NCBI GenBank assembly: GCA_949358305.1
Contig: OX442323.1
Span: 7,628,001 to 7,688,000, forward strand
Reading direction: 5' to 3'
Length of the DNA stretch: 60,000 nt
Origin: Strigamia acuminata
Taxonomy: Eukaryota > Arthropoda > Chilopoda > Geophilomorpha > Linotaeniidae
Numbering within the stretch: position 1 is the stretch's first letter; each line of letters begins with the position of its first letter. The translations under genes and the position numbers were made by a program. Below are positions 50,692 through 60,000 of this stretch, one piece after another. The notes under the pieces are model-generated. The model was not told the origin of the DNA. It saw only the letters and a list, made by a program, of their open reading frames with translations, and did not search any database.

Positions 50692-52699
50692 TCAGTAGTG
50701 GATCCAATGTCCATTGTTGTTAACCACTTCCTGAACACGCCTTGGCATTGATGATATCAAATTGGGCACGAGTTGTGCATCCAGGGCAAGCTGTTGCCAT
50801 ACGTCTTGGATTTGACCCCACAATTCGTCTGCATTTGTTGCCATTGGCTGAAATAATTTAATGAATTAAAAAAATCAAGAATTTATTTATATTTGCAGCT
50901 AATTTACTTTCTTCTGCAGGTTGGACTTCAAAATTGCCCAGATGTTCTCAATGGGGTTCAAATCCGCACCTCTGGCTGGCCACTCCAAAATTTCAATGTT
51001 TGGTCCCATGTGTTGGGCCATCCACTGTTGGGTGTTTCGGGCTGTGTGTGGCGGTGCGCGGTCGTGCTGAAAGACCCAAGGCTGGACACCAAATCTTCTT
51101 TCAGCACTGGGCAGTAAGTCCCGGCCAAGTGTATCAACATACATAACTGAATTCAAAAATCCAGTTAGCCGGGAAATCTGCCCAAGTCCGCCTTGAGACA
51201 GCCAGGCCCACACATTCACCCCAAACCGACCACTGCTTTTCTGGAATTAAATGTTAAGTAGATTTAAAATTAATTATTTATTCGAATATTTCATGATTTG
51301 AGAAAATTTCACCTTTGGCATGACGAAGGCTGGATCAAACCTATCGCCAGTTGGCCTGCGCACGTAGACTTGCCCACTTCCACCAACACTAACTCGGGAC
51401 TCATCAGAAAAAACAACGTTGTTCCAATTTCGGAGCAGATTATGCTCACAAAATTGAACCCTCAGAGCCCGATGGTTAGCAGTGAGCAAATCTCTCTGCG
51501 CAGCAACTCGCCCATGCAAACCGTGCTCTCGCAGGCGGTTGCGGATGGTTCTTGAAGTCACAGCCGGCTGGAGGTGTGCCTTAATGGCCTGTGACCCATC
51601 AAATGGATTGGCCAGGGAGTGGGTGACTATGGCTTCATCCTGCTGCTCATCTGTTTTCCTTGGCCTCCCACTCCCAACTCGGCGATCCACATTGTGATCT
51701 TGTCGCCATTGTTGTGCCCACTTTCTAACGGTTTTATCACTGCATCCTAGCTGTTCAGCAATATCTGACACCGACATCTGTAAGAAAATGTTTTTATTGT
51801 TAAAGAAATTTCTTTTGTTTTTCATACATTTTTGATTGTTTCATGGTTGATTTGTCTTTTAAATAATTTATTACACTTTATTTATCTTTTTATCAATTTT
51901 TTGTAGTTTATTTGTCTTTTTAGCAATTTTTTGTAGTTTATTTGTCTTTTTAGCAATTTTTTGTAGTTTATTTGTCTTTTTAGCAATTTTTTGTAGTTTA
52001 TCAATTTTTTGTTGTTTATTTGTCTTTTTATCAATTTTTTGTAGTTTATTTGTCTTTTTAGCAATTTTTTGTAGTTTATTTGTCTTTTTAGCAATTTTTT
52101 GTAGTTTATCAATTTTTTGTAGTTTATTTGTCTTTTTATCAATTTTTTCTAGTTTATTTGTCTTTTAATCATTTTTTTGATAATTTTTATGTTGGGGTTT
52201 TTAAAATAGCAAATAAAATTAAAAATATTATAAAATTAAAAATATTATGAAATTAAAAATGCAATAAAATTGAAAATACTATAAATTTTAAAACATTATA
52301 AATTTTAAAACACTATAAAATTCAAAACACTATAATTTCAAAACACTATAACTAGTAAAACACTATAAATTTTAAAATACTACAAATTTCAAAATACTAA
52401 ATTTAAAATATTAAATTTTAAAATACTACAAATTTCAAAATACTAAATTTAAAATATTAAATTTAAAATACTATAAATTTAAAAAGATATTAATTTAATA
52501 TTCTTGTTTGTTTAAAAATGTTTTTTTTCAATACTACCGGTATAGGAATAGAATTTTTGAAATTTTTGCTTGTTGGTTATTTTTTTTAATAATGATGTTT
52601 TAATAATAAATTAATAAGTTGGTTTGACAATTTAAACAATACCCCTGCATCATAAAGTCCAGTTAGCCTATCCTTTTGTTGTTTTGTAAGACGTGGCAT
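50692..52699 (-). CDS. DD37E transposase (Tc1/mariner superfamily), four exons
   Basis: Exons on the minus strand: 52643-52699 (MPRLTKQQKDRLTGLYDAG), 51313-51777, 50908-51240 and 50692-50847, all joins in phase, about 336 residues, typical for the superfamily. The N-terminus has helix-turn-helix motifs (MSVSDIAEQLGCSDKTVRKW) and a GRPRK hook. Catalytic residues: D in VVFSDESR, D in FQHDRAPPHT, and E in DLNPIENIW. There are 37 residues between the second D and E, so this is DD37E rather than the common DD34E of Tc1. No stop or frameshift is seen, so it may be functional. Its first intron (51778-52642) contains a 30-bp minisatellite. DD37E elements were described from mosquitoes (ITmD37E); closeness to those is not testable here. 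Confidence 0.88.
51885..52170. repeat. Roughly 30-bp minisatellite in transposase intron
   Basis: About nine copies of TTTGTCTTTTTAGCAATTTT plus TTGTAGTTTA, with some shortened units. It is followed at 52200-52480 by degenerate AAAACACTATAAATTT repeats. Together they inflate the first transposase intron. Confidence 0.9.
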
Positions 52700-52968
52700 C
52701 TTGATTTCTAATATTTTGTATCTGTTTTTATTTTTTCTATTTATCTAATTTGCATAAATTCTTCCAAAAATCAGATAAAATAATTATAATAAGAAAATGA
52801 AATCAAAGCAGTTATTGAAATATAAATTAATAGTTTTTATTAACAATATTTTAAAATTACACAAATAATAATAATAACAAAAATTTCTACTTATTAATAT
52901 TGTATTTGTATTGTTTGTAATCAATTAAGCCAATGGGAACAGCAGAATGAAAACAGATCCATGTGGGA

Positions 52969-53063
52969 TCTGTGATGTCATCCAATCTCAACAGTTTTTC
53001 ATGCCTCTGGTGGGCAAATGGAAAATCACGGTTACCAAGGGAAGTTTTTTATTTCCACGGGTG
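52969..53063 (-). repeat. Right terminal inverted repeat of the DD37E element
   Basis: Partner of 48538-48632. It lies about 270 bases upstream of the transposase ATG, so it probably carries or adjoins the promoter. Confidence 0.9.
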
Positions 53064-53152
53064 TACAATCACGGCAACTACATAATCGGCTGGGAAATTT
53101 TGTTAAATGGCTCGGCGAGCAAGCGGAGTCGTTGGGAGTTGATATTTATCCA

Positions 53153-53550
53153 CAAAGTGGAGTTTGTGAGAACAGGGCCAAAGAATGCAAAGATTTCAAT
53201 AACTTCCAACAATTGTCCATGCCTCTCCGCTCTCCCAGATATTTCTATTTTATTTAAGTGTCTTAATATACTAAAACTAAAGAATTTACCACTGTTATTT
53301 GTTGAAGATCTTACAATGTATGGTTAAGTAACCGAGACTTAGTGCACTACCATTGTTGCGCATCATTCATTTCTGATTAAAAAATTAATTTACAATCAGT
53401 TAAATTTGTGCCAATATTTTACCTTTACATTATTGTATTAAGAACAGATTATGCATTTCAGATAAATTAAATAAAGAATAAATTAAAAAAAATGGGTTAA
53501 AAAGGGAAACTTTTTGACTTTAAACATCTATGTCAATTTCTTTTATCGAT
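53153..53550. other. Spacer between the ETFDH fragment and coiled-coil copy B
   Basis: No gene. Homology to ETFDH stops at about 53152. AT-rich sequence then runs to the edge of the duplicated coiled-coil unit at 53551. Confidence 0.6.
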
Positions 53551-53720
53551 AATAATTCCTGTTATAAGAAAATATTTTATTGTCTTTGAAACAATTAATA
53601 TAATCAAATTAAATCATATTGTTGTACGTTGTTAAAAATATTATTATTCTTCTAAATTAAAAATAGTTAAAAAACAGCAACATTCATTTTTGTTTGTTAC
53701 AAACACATTTTTATAAGTTG
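53551..53720. repeat. Direct duplicate, partner at 44225
   Basis: Nearly identical to 44225-44400; downstream edge of the copy B unit. Confidence 0.9.
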
Positions 53721-56262
53721 CTGCTGTAATTTATTTAATTGACTTTCCAGCAGTTCGATTTTAAAAGAGTCAACTATTCCCAAATTTGGTGCAACACGTG
53801 CCGTTTACCAGCTTGTTGAAACTCGTTCTCTAGATACTTAAAATTTAAAGAAAAATTTCAAAAAATCAGAAATTTTCATCACTTTGTTTTACCATATCTC
53901 AAAACAATAACTACTATATTATAAGAAAATAAAAAATTCAATTTCTTACTGCGGCTATTAAATGTCTGTTCGATCTTCGGTGTGTTTATTTCACATTATT
54001 TCCGGAGCAATTCGATGCTACTGTCTGTCAATTGCAAGTCCTGTTTAAAAAAATAAACATTTCTTTAACATCTACCTTGTGGGAATATAAAATGCATGCA
54101 TTTTCTTGAGAAACTTGTTTTGTTTTGTTGATCGCAACCTCTTTTTGAAATCCATAACATTCTTCCTGGGAATACAAAACATTGCTCACACTGTTCGGAG
54201 AAATTTCGTGCAAATGAGTCCGTGTAAGCTGTGCATTTTCCACTAATATAAACAAACACCTTATTGAGAAATTGTTCGATGCAGCAAAAGATGTTTTGAA
54301 ACTTACACAACTTTTTCACAGTTTCCAATTCTGATTTAGTTTTCTCATGTCTCTCTTTTTCTTTATCAACCATTGCCCACAACTTTTGCTCCGATTCATT
54401 GACAATTTGTTCGGTTTCCTAATGATTAAAAAAATTAGTAAAGTGAAATGAGAATTTCCTGAACGAGAAAAATTCTCACATCTTCGCGGTCTTCTAGAAA
54501 CTTAATCCTATAGAGCATTTTCTTTTCATTCTTTTCGCGATTTATTTCTAACTCTTGAATTTTCTTTTCATGTTTCGTCGTAAGCTCCAATACTTGATTT
54601 TCGTTTGTCTAAAAATGTTAAGGAAACAATTAACCAAAACACAGAAAAAACGTGTTAACCATCGTTAACTAACCCGTTCTAAGGTCGAAACACGCTCTTT
54701 AAGAACCTTATTTTCAACCTCCTCCGTTGTGCTTTGCTGAGAAAAGTGTTGATTTTTTAAAGAAGCAATTTCCTGTTCTAAATTTCTTTTCTCCGTTTTT
54801 AGAATGTTTATACGGCCGGCAAATGTCTAAAGAAATAATTTCATAAAGAAATAAAATACATCATTATCTGGGCTTTGCCATTGTAAATCCTGCTTTACCA
54901 TTATCTTATCCTTTAGCGTTTCAACAGTGGCTCGATATTGGCATATTTCCTCATGCTGCTCTAATTTCAATCTCGCAGCGTTGTTGTCCAATTCCTTTTG
55001 TAAATCTATCTTTTCGGTATTTAATTTCTTAATACGATTTGACAAACTCTGAAATGTGAATAATAAAATTCAAAAATTGAAAAGAATAAATCCAAATAAA
55101 TAAATCTAAAAATTCGTACCGTGAGATCATCGGCAAGGATTAAGTTCTTGACTTCGAGATCTTGTATTTCTTTAGTCAATTTGCTCGATTTAATTTCCGA
55201 CTCTTCATTTTCCGAAACACATTGATGCCGAAGTGTTCCCAACTCTATTTCCATAGCTTCGATTTTCTCGTTCAGAATCTACAAAATTTAAAATGATTAA
55301 ATAGGTATTCAAATAAATTTTGAAATTTTTAATCGTTACTGAATTTGTATGGTTGCTTTCAATTAATTCCTTCATTTGTGTCCTCATATCGTCTTCCAAT
55401 CCAGTGACTCGCAGATTACTCGCATCAGATTCCTTCTAAAAATGGTAAATTTCAAAAATTTAATTCAATTTAACTTCTATGCTAACAATTTACTTTAACA
55501 GCAGCCGTTTGCAATTGATCCCTTTTAAATTTTATATCCTCGAGTCCCCTCTTTATAATCGATATTTTACTTATAGTTATATCTTGGTCCGTTCTTTTGT
55601 CCGAAAGCTCCTGGATACGTAGCTCGTGAGTGTGCTTCATCTCACTCATTAATTCTGTACACCGTTCAAGTTCGCTCGTTTTTGTCGATAATTCCAGCGT
55701 AAGAGCTTCGTAATCACGCTCCAGTTTACTCGTTGATTCTATACACGATTCAAGTTCACTCTTTCTTGCACTTAACTCTTTAGAACATGTTATGTAATTA
55801 TTCTCCAGTTCACTCATTGATGTTTTTTTTTGTTCGAGCGTGATGCTTAATTCTTTTAATTCCATAGCCAACGTGTTCATTTTATCCGACTTCTGGTAAT
55901 ACCACTCACGCAGATTAAATAGCTGTTGTTCTTGCCACTAATTATTGAATTAAAAGCATTAATTACCAGTTAACTCTTTTTTAAAACGTAAAGTCAATAA
56001 AACCTCAATTTTTTCCTTTTTCGCGTAATATTTCTTTTCCATGGTTAATATTTTTTGATGGCTGTCTATCTCAAACTGAATCAGTGTGCGATCTTGACGG
56101 TTAACTCTGTGCATCAATTCAGCATTCGTTTCACTCAGTTTTGTCGAATCTCTTTGAGCTTCATCCGCGTGTCTGGATTTTTCATCTATTTCTTGCTTTA
56201 ATCTCTCCATTTCATTTTGTAACTTTATATTTTCATTTTTCATCTCTGTACATTGTTTCTGG
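53697..56262 (-). pseudogene. Coiled-coil gene, copy B (5' end displaced by a retrotransposon)
   Basis: Minus-strand exons with strong heptad composition. 55959-56243 includes ENIKLQNEMERLKQEIDEKS; 55482-55880 includes SELENNYITCSKELSARKSE; others lie near 55200, 54850-55000, 54480-54600 and 54270-54420. The segment 54440-54830 is about 95% like 44930-45320 of copy A. The terminal exon lacks one base compared with copy A (GGTAAACGGC against GGTAAAAGGGC), which shifts the frame to an early TAG. The upstream exons are cut off by the LTR element starting at 56274. The tandem arrangement suggests a local gene family; function unknown. It may still be transcribed, but as seen it is damaged at both ends. 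Confidence 0.6.
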
Positions 56263-56273
56263 AGTATATTGAT

Positions 56274-56387
56274 TGTAACGCCATCTAGTGTTCTTGTATT
56301 GAGATTATGTATCTGTGTTCGAGATTAAAACTTGTCAACTTTGCAACCATCATGGAGTTCACTGCCTCGTGATTTCGGTATATTACA
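56274..56387 (+). repeat. 5' LTR, 114 bp
   Basis: It begins TGTAACGCCATC and ends GGTATATTACA (TG...CA). Directly after it comes ATTGGCGACGAGG; the TGG start matches the complement of a tRNA CCA end, as expected of a primer-binding site. Confidence 0.7.
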
Positions 56388-56458
56388 ATTGGCGACGAGG
56401 TCAAAATTTTGTGTGTGAAAGGTGCATTTTGGACAATTTATTTCAATTTGGATCAACC

Positions 56459-59400
56459 ATGGCTCAATTCATTGGACAGTTATCTGAGTATGATGTCAAC
56501 TCAGACTGGGACATGTATGTGGAGCAATTGGAGCAACTTTTTGAACTGAATGCAATTGAAGACAAGAAAGTGGCTATTTTATTGGGAACAATTGGATCAC
56601 ATGGCTACAAAATGCTGAGGGATTTATGTGCACCTGATTTGCCAAAAACCAAGACTTATGATGACTTGGTTACATTAATGCATGACCACCAGAAACCGAA
56701 ACCAATGGTTGCTGCTGAGAGGTTTAGATTCTTTAGAACTACTCAATTGGACACTGAATCAGTAAGTGCATTTGTTATCAAGTTGAAAGCAGCTGCAGAA
56801 TTTTGCGAATTTGGACAACAATTGAATGATTATTTACGCGATCAATTTATTAACGGATTGAGATTTGAAAACGTGCAGCGCCATCTGTTGACGGTGAAGG
56901 GACTCACATTTCAAAAAGCAACTGAGACTGCGCTCAGCATGGACACGGCATCAAAGGAAGTGCAGAAGTTTCATTCTAAGACTGAAAATAAGGACAATAC
57001 TGTGCACAAAATTCAGGACAATAAATCGGGGTTTTATAAAAAAGGTAAAACTGATTTTAAAAAGAAATTTTCAAATTCTCAGGATCACTCATCTGGCCAA
57101 AAATCTGATGGAAATAAGCAACGCAGATGCTATGCGTGTGGTTCACCAGATCATTTTCGTGATAAATGCAGATTTAAGGATTCTGATTGCCACAACTGTG
57201 GTCAGAAAGGACATATTCGCAAATTTTGCCATGTGCGGTCAACATCTCATCAGCTCAATCAGCCAAGCAGGGACAGAGGTGGAGCATCATCGGGCAAGCA
57301 GCCTGCAGCGAATTCCGTGCGTGTTGATGATGATATTTTTGTGCCATTCCACCGTGTTTGCCACGTGCGTGACACCATCGTGGATCCTGTATTTGTTGAC
57401 GTGAACATTGAAGGAGTCAATTTAGCCATGGAAGTTGACAGTGGATCTTCACTCACATTAATTGATGAACAATGTTTTAATACTCATTTTTCTAAATTTA
57501 AGTTAAATGCTTCTCCAGTTCGCCTGCGTGCGTTCACTGGTGAATTGTTATCACTTTTGGGGGTATTTGGGGTATCAGTGTTTTTTCAGGGTGCCCATTA
57601 CTCTGTCCAATTGCATGTTGTTGAGGGAATGAAGGGGTCGTTACTGGGTAGGGATTGGTTGGACACTTTTGGGTTGTTGAAATCAATTCGGGGTTTAGTT
57701 AGTGAGCCCAAACAAGTGAATGCAGTTGATGGGGTTTTGCCTTCTCCACCACTTGATTTAGCTAGTGCAAAAGTACAACTTGAGGAAATTTTGGCAAGTC
57801 ATAAGACTGTTTTTAGTGGGGGTATTGGTCAGTGTAAGGGGGTACAATTGCACATACCTGTTGACAAAAATTTTCAACCAATTTTTCTGCCAGCACGTAA
57901 CCCGCCACTAGCCTTACGAGCTAAAATGGAGGCTGAGATTGATCGTCTTGTTGAAGCAGGGGTTCTGGAACCGGTTCAGCATGCCCGGTGGGCTACACCG
58001 GTCACTCCAGTGGAAAAATCCGATGGAACAGTTAAATTGGCGGGACTGTATAATTTAACAGTGAACAAGGCACTGCCTAAAGTGGTTTACCCACTTCCAC
58101 GTTTTGAACAAATCACAAGCACACTGGCGGATGGTGAGTATTTTTCAACTTTTGATTTTTCGGATGCGTATAATCAGTGGGAACTTGATCAGGAGTCACA
58201 GGAGGTTATGGTTATCAATACGCATAAGGGTTTATTTTTGGTGAAAAGATTGTTTTATGGGGTTTCGTGTGCGCCCGCATTGTTTCAACAGTCAATGGAA
58301 CAGTTGGTCAAACCAGTTGTGAAGACCCAACCTTTTTTGGATGATGTGTGTGCCACTGGTCGCTCAGTTCCTGAGCATCTCAAGGTAGTTGATCATTTGC
58401 TCACAATTTTTGAGGAAAAAAATTTGCGGTTGAATGCAAGGAAATGCAAATTTTTTCAAGATAAGGTTAAATTTTTGGGTCATGTGTTTTCAAAGGATGG
58501 ATATGCGCCGATTCCAGCACGCATTGATGGTCTGGTTAAGGCAGCTACACCGAAGAATGCAGGTGAATTGCATACGTACATTGGCATGATAAATTATTAT
58601 GCTCGGTTTTTGCCGAACTTAGCCACTGTTTTGGAACCACTTTATTATTTGTTGCGACAAGGGGTGGTGTGGCGTTGGGGCAAGCAACAGGAACAAGCTA
58701 TTGACGGGGTGAGGAAATTATTGGCTAGTGCCACATTTTTGGTACATTTTGACCCGTCAAAGCAAACGGTTTTGACCGTGGATGCATCTCCTTTTGGAGT
58801 AGGCGCGCAGTTATCCCAAGAGGATGAATTGGGTCGGAAACAAACAGTTGCCGTTGCGAGTGGTCTTTTGAATGCGGCTCAGCGCAATTATTCGCAGACA
58901 GATCGTGAGGGGTTTGCAATAATCTTTGGAGTTAAGAAATTCCACCATTATTTGTATGGGCACAATTTTATTTTGGAAACCGACCACAAGCCTTTAGTTT
59001 CAATTCTTGGGGATAAGCGCGGATGCAATGAAATTGTGGCGGCTAGATTGCAACGCTGGTGCGTATTTTTAAATGCGTATAATTTTCAGATTAGGCACAT
59101 TGCTGGCAAGAGTAATGTGGTAGCGGATGGGTTGTCACGGCTAGCGATTAATAATGTTGATTTTGATGACTCCGACATTCCGTTACATGCCGTTTTCCGT
59201 GCACAATTAGAATCGATGCCTATTTCTGCGGTTGTAGTTAGGAAACGGACTTTGGAGGATTCTATTTTAGCTAGAGTTTTGCTTTTAGTGCGTGAGGGGT
59301 GGCCCTCGGGAACTATTGAAGTGGATCTTGCGCCTTGGCATCGGGTTAGGAAGCAGTTATCAGTAGAGGGCGATTGTTTGTTTTACAATGACAGGGTTGT

Positions 59401-60000
59401 TGTACCTAAGGTGCTACAGAGCAGTATTTTGACAGAGTTACATTCTGGACATCCGGGGGTGGTCAAAATGAAATTATTGGCCAGGTCAATTTGCTGGTGG
59501 CCCCGCATGGATTCAGATATTGAGCGAATGGTCAGGGAGTGTGAATTGTGTCAAATCAATTTACCGGCCCCGGCTCGTGAGCGTAATGTAGCATGGCCAG
59601 CGCCTGCAGAGGCATGGGGGCGAATTCATGTAGACTTCGCTGGGCCCTTCTTTGGTCACATGTTTATTTTGTGTGTGGATGCAAAATCCAAATGGCCGGA
59701 AATTGTTATGATGAAGGGTACGACAGCACGTGACACGATTGAGGTATTTGAGGAATGGTTTTCTAGGCATGGTCTACCTTTGCATGTACATTCAGACTGT
59801 GGACCACAGTTCACAAGCGAGGAGTTTGTTCAATTTTTGGCAATGAATGGGGTGCGTCAGTCCCGTTCGCCACCTTACCATCCAGCGACGAATGGGGCTG
59901 TGGAAGGGTTTGTTGGTACTTTCAAGACAGGAATGAAGAAGTTTATGGCTGAGCATGGAAACATTAAGCGTGCGTTGCGCCAGTTTTTGTCTAGTTATCG
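56459..60000 (+). CDS. Gag-Pol polyprotein of the Ty3/Gypsy element (3'-partial)
   Basis: One open frame of 1180 codons with no stop. Gag (about 1-220) is followed by two CCHC zinc knuckles (CYACGSPDHFRDKC from residue 224, then CHNCGQKGHIRKFC), a retropepsin motif VDSGSS (D327), and reverse transcriptase with FDFSDAY (D566) and FLDDV (D628, D629). RNase H follows (TVDASPFG, SQTDREGFA, ETDHKPL), then an integrase HHCC finger (LHSGHPG...CELCQ). The integrase core is D1059, D1113 and E1149, with exactly 35 residues between the last two (DD35E). Gag and Pol share one frame with no shift. The canonical RT 'YxDD' tyrosine is replaced (FLDD), which is common in Ty3 relatives. The C-terminus of integrase is beyond the window. 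Confidence 0.95.
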   Translation, partial: MAQFIGQLSEYDVNSDWDMYVEQLEQLFELNAIEDKKVAILLGTIGSHGYKMLRDLCAPDLPKTKTYDDLVTLMHDHQKPKPMVAAERFRFFRTTQLDTESVSAFVIKLKAAAEFCEFGQQLNDYLRDQFINGLRFENVQRHLLTVKGLTFQKATETALSMDTASKEVQKFHSKTENKDNTVHKIQDNKSGFYKKGKTDFKKKFSNSQDHSSGQKSDGNKQRRCYACGSPDHFRDKCRFKDSDCHNCGQKGHIRKFCHVRSTSHQLNQPSRDRGGASSGKQPAANSVRVDDDIFVPFHRVCHVRDTIVDPVFVDVNIEGVNLAMEVDSGSSLTLIDEQCFNTHFSKFKLNASPVRLRAFTGELLSLLGVFGVSVFFQGAHYSVQLHVVEGMKGSLLGRDWLDTFGLLKSIRGLVSEPKQVNAVDGVLPSPPLDLASAKVQLEEILASHKTVFSGGIGQCKGVQLHIPVDKNFQPIFLPARNPPLALRAKMEAEIDRLVEAGVLEPVQHARWATPVTPVEKSDGTVKLAGLYNLTVNKALPKVVYPLPRFEQITSTLADGEYFSTFDFSDAYNQWELDQESQEVMVINTHKGLFLVKRLFYGVSCAPALFQQSMEQLVKPVVKTQPFLDDVCATGRSVPEHLKVVDHLLTIFEEKNLRLNARKCKFFQDKVKFLGHVFSKDGYAPIPARIDGLVKAATPKNAGELHTYIGMINYYARFLPNLATVLEPLYYLLRQGVVWRWGKQQEQAIDGVRKLLASATFLVHFDPSKQTVLTVDASPFGVGAQLSQEDELGRKQTVAVASGLLNAAQRNYSQTDREGFAIIFGVKKFHHYLYGHNFILETDHKPLVSILGDKRGCNEIVAARLQRWCVFLNAYNFQIRHIAGKSNVVADGLSRLAINNVDFDDSDIPLHAVFRAQLESMPISAVVVRKRTLEDSILARVLLLVREGWPSGTIEVDLAPWHRVRKQLSVEGDCLFYNDRVVVPKVLQSSILTELHSGHPGVVKMKLLARSICWWPRMDSDIERMVRECELCQINLPAPARERNVAWPAPAEAWGRIHVDFAGPFFGHMFILCVDAKSKWPEIVMMKGTTARDTIEVFEEWFSRHGLPLHVHSDCGPQFTSEEFVQFLAMNGVRQSRSPPYHPATNGAVEGFVGTFKTGMKKFMAEHGNIKRALRQFLSSY

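Larger units (their letters stand above)
56274..60000 (+). mobile_element. Ty3/Gypsy LTR retrotransposon with very short LTR (Mag-like), runs off window
   Basis: A 5' LTR (56274-56387), a primer-binding-like site and one continuous gag-pol frame from 56459 to the window end. It is inserted in coiled-coil copy B. The short LTR, two zinc knuckles in Gag, and the RT motif order fit the Mag clade of Ty3/Gypsy; the clade call is inference. Nothing visible is broken, so it may be a young copy. The 3' LTR and right target duplication are outside the window. Confidence 0.9.

Noticed and set aside
51882-52142. Lysine-rich minus-strand ORF (INYKKLLKRQ repeats)
   Set aside because: Translation of the 30-bp minisatellite in the transposase intron.
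50692-52699. Transposase as a separate Tc1 copy nested in the larger element
   Set aside because: No inverted repeats or TA pair found immediately around it, while the outer 95-bp repeats and TA duplication suit the same superfamily. Kept only as an alternative.

Overview
This is a piece of an AT-rich animal nuclear genome. The evidence is multi-exon genes with short GT..AG introns (often 45-75 bases), animal-specific proteins (GDAP2, TENT5, ABHD18), an AT-AC intron, and transposons of metazoan type. The transporter and transposon families suggest an invertebrate, most likely an arthropod, but the sequence does not fix the class. No bacterial features, CRISPR arrays, rRNA or tRNA genes were seen. 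A 200-base run of N at 37597-37796 is an assembly gap at the edge of a satellite array.

Left half (1-33000): four host genes, all on the + strand. They are (1) an SLC16/monocarboxylate-transporter-like MFS protein (4262-9020, first exon(s) not found), with a different minisatellite in three of its four introns; (2) a complete 13-exon GDAP2 gene (macro domain plus CRAL-TRIO domain, 10671-13507); (3) an intact TENT5/FAM46 non-canonical poly(A) polymerase (17764-18993) with a quadruplex-capable tract upstream; and (4) the 3' part of ABHD18 (31528-32841), which contains a textbook U12-type AT-AC intron. About 10 kb between TENT5 and ABHD18 holds no gene I can support.

Middle (33600-44200): satellite and retroelement debris. 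An 11-bp satellite (34075-37596) and a 9-bp satellite (39926-41592) produce very long spurious ORFs. Between and after them lie a truncated, frameshifted Gag-like fragment and LTR-like sequence.

Right part (44200-60000): a nested mobile-element landscape. Two tandem copies (A and B, minus strand, about 9.3 kb apart) of an unrecognised multi-exon coiled-coil gene flank a broken ETFDH (ETF-ubiquinone oxidoreductase) fragment. Copy A is split by a 1.3-kb internally deleted MULE with a 10-bp target duplication. The ETFDH fragment is split, exactly at a TA, by a 4.5-kb Tc1/mariner-superfamily element with 95-bp inverted repeats, a four-exon DD37E transposase, and a captured intron-containing fragment of the host SEC23 gene. 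Copy B is interrupted by a Ty3/Gypsy element with a very short (114 bp) LTR and a single uninterrupted gag-pol frame that runs off the window.

The most interesting items are the DD37E transposon carrying a SEC23 fragment inside an ETFDH exon, the AT-AC intron of ABHD18, and the fold-back satellite inside the transporter intron.
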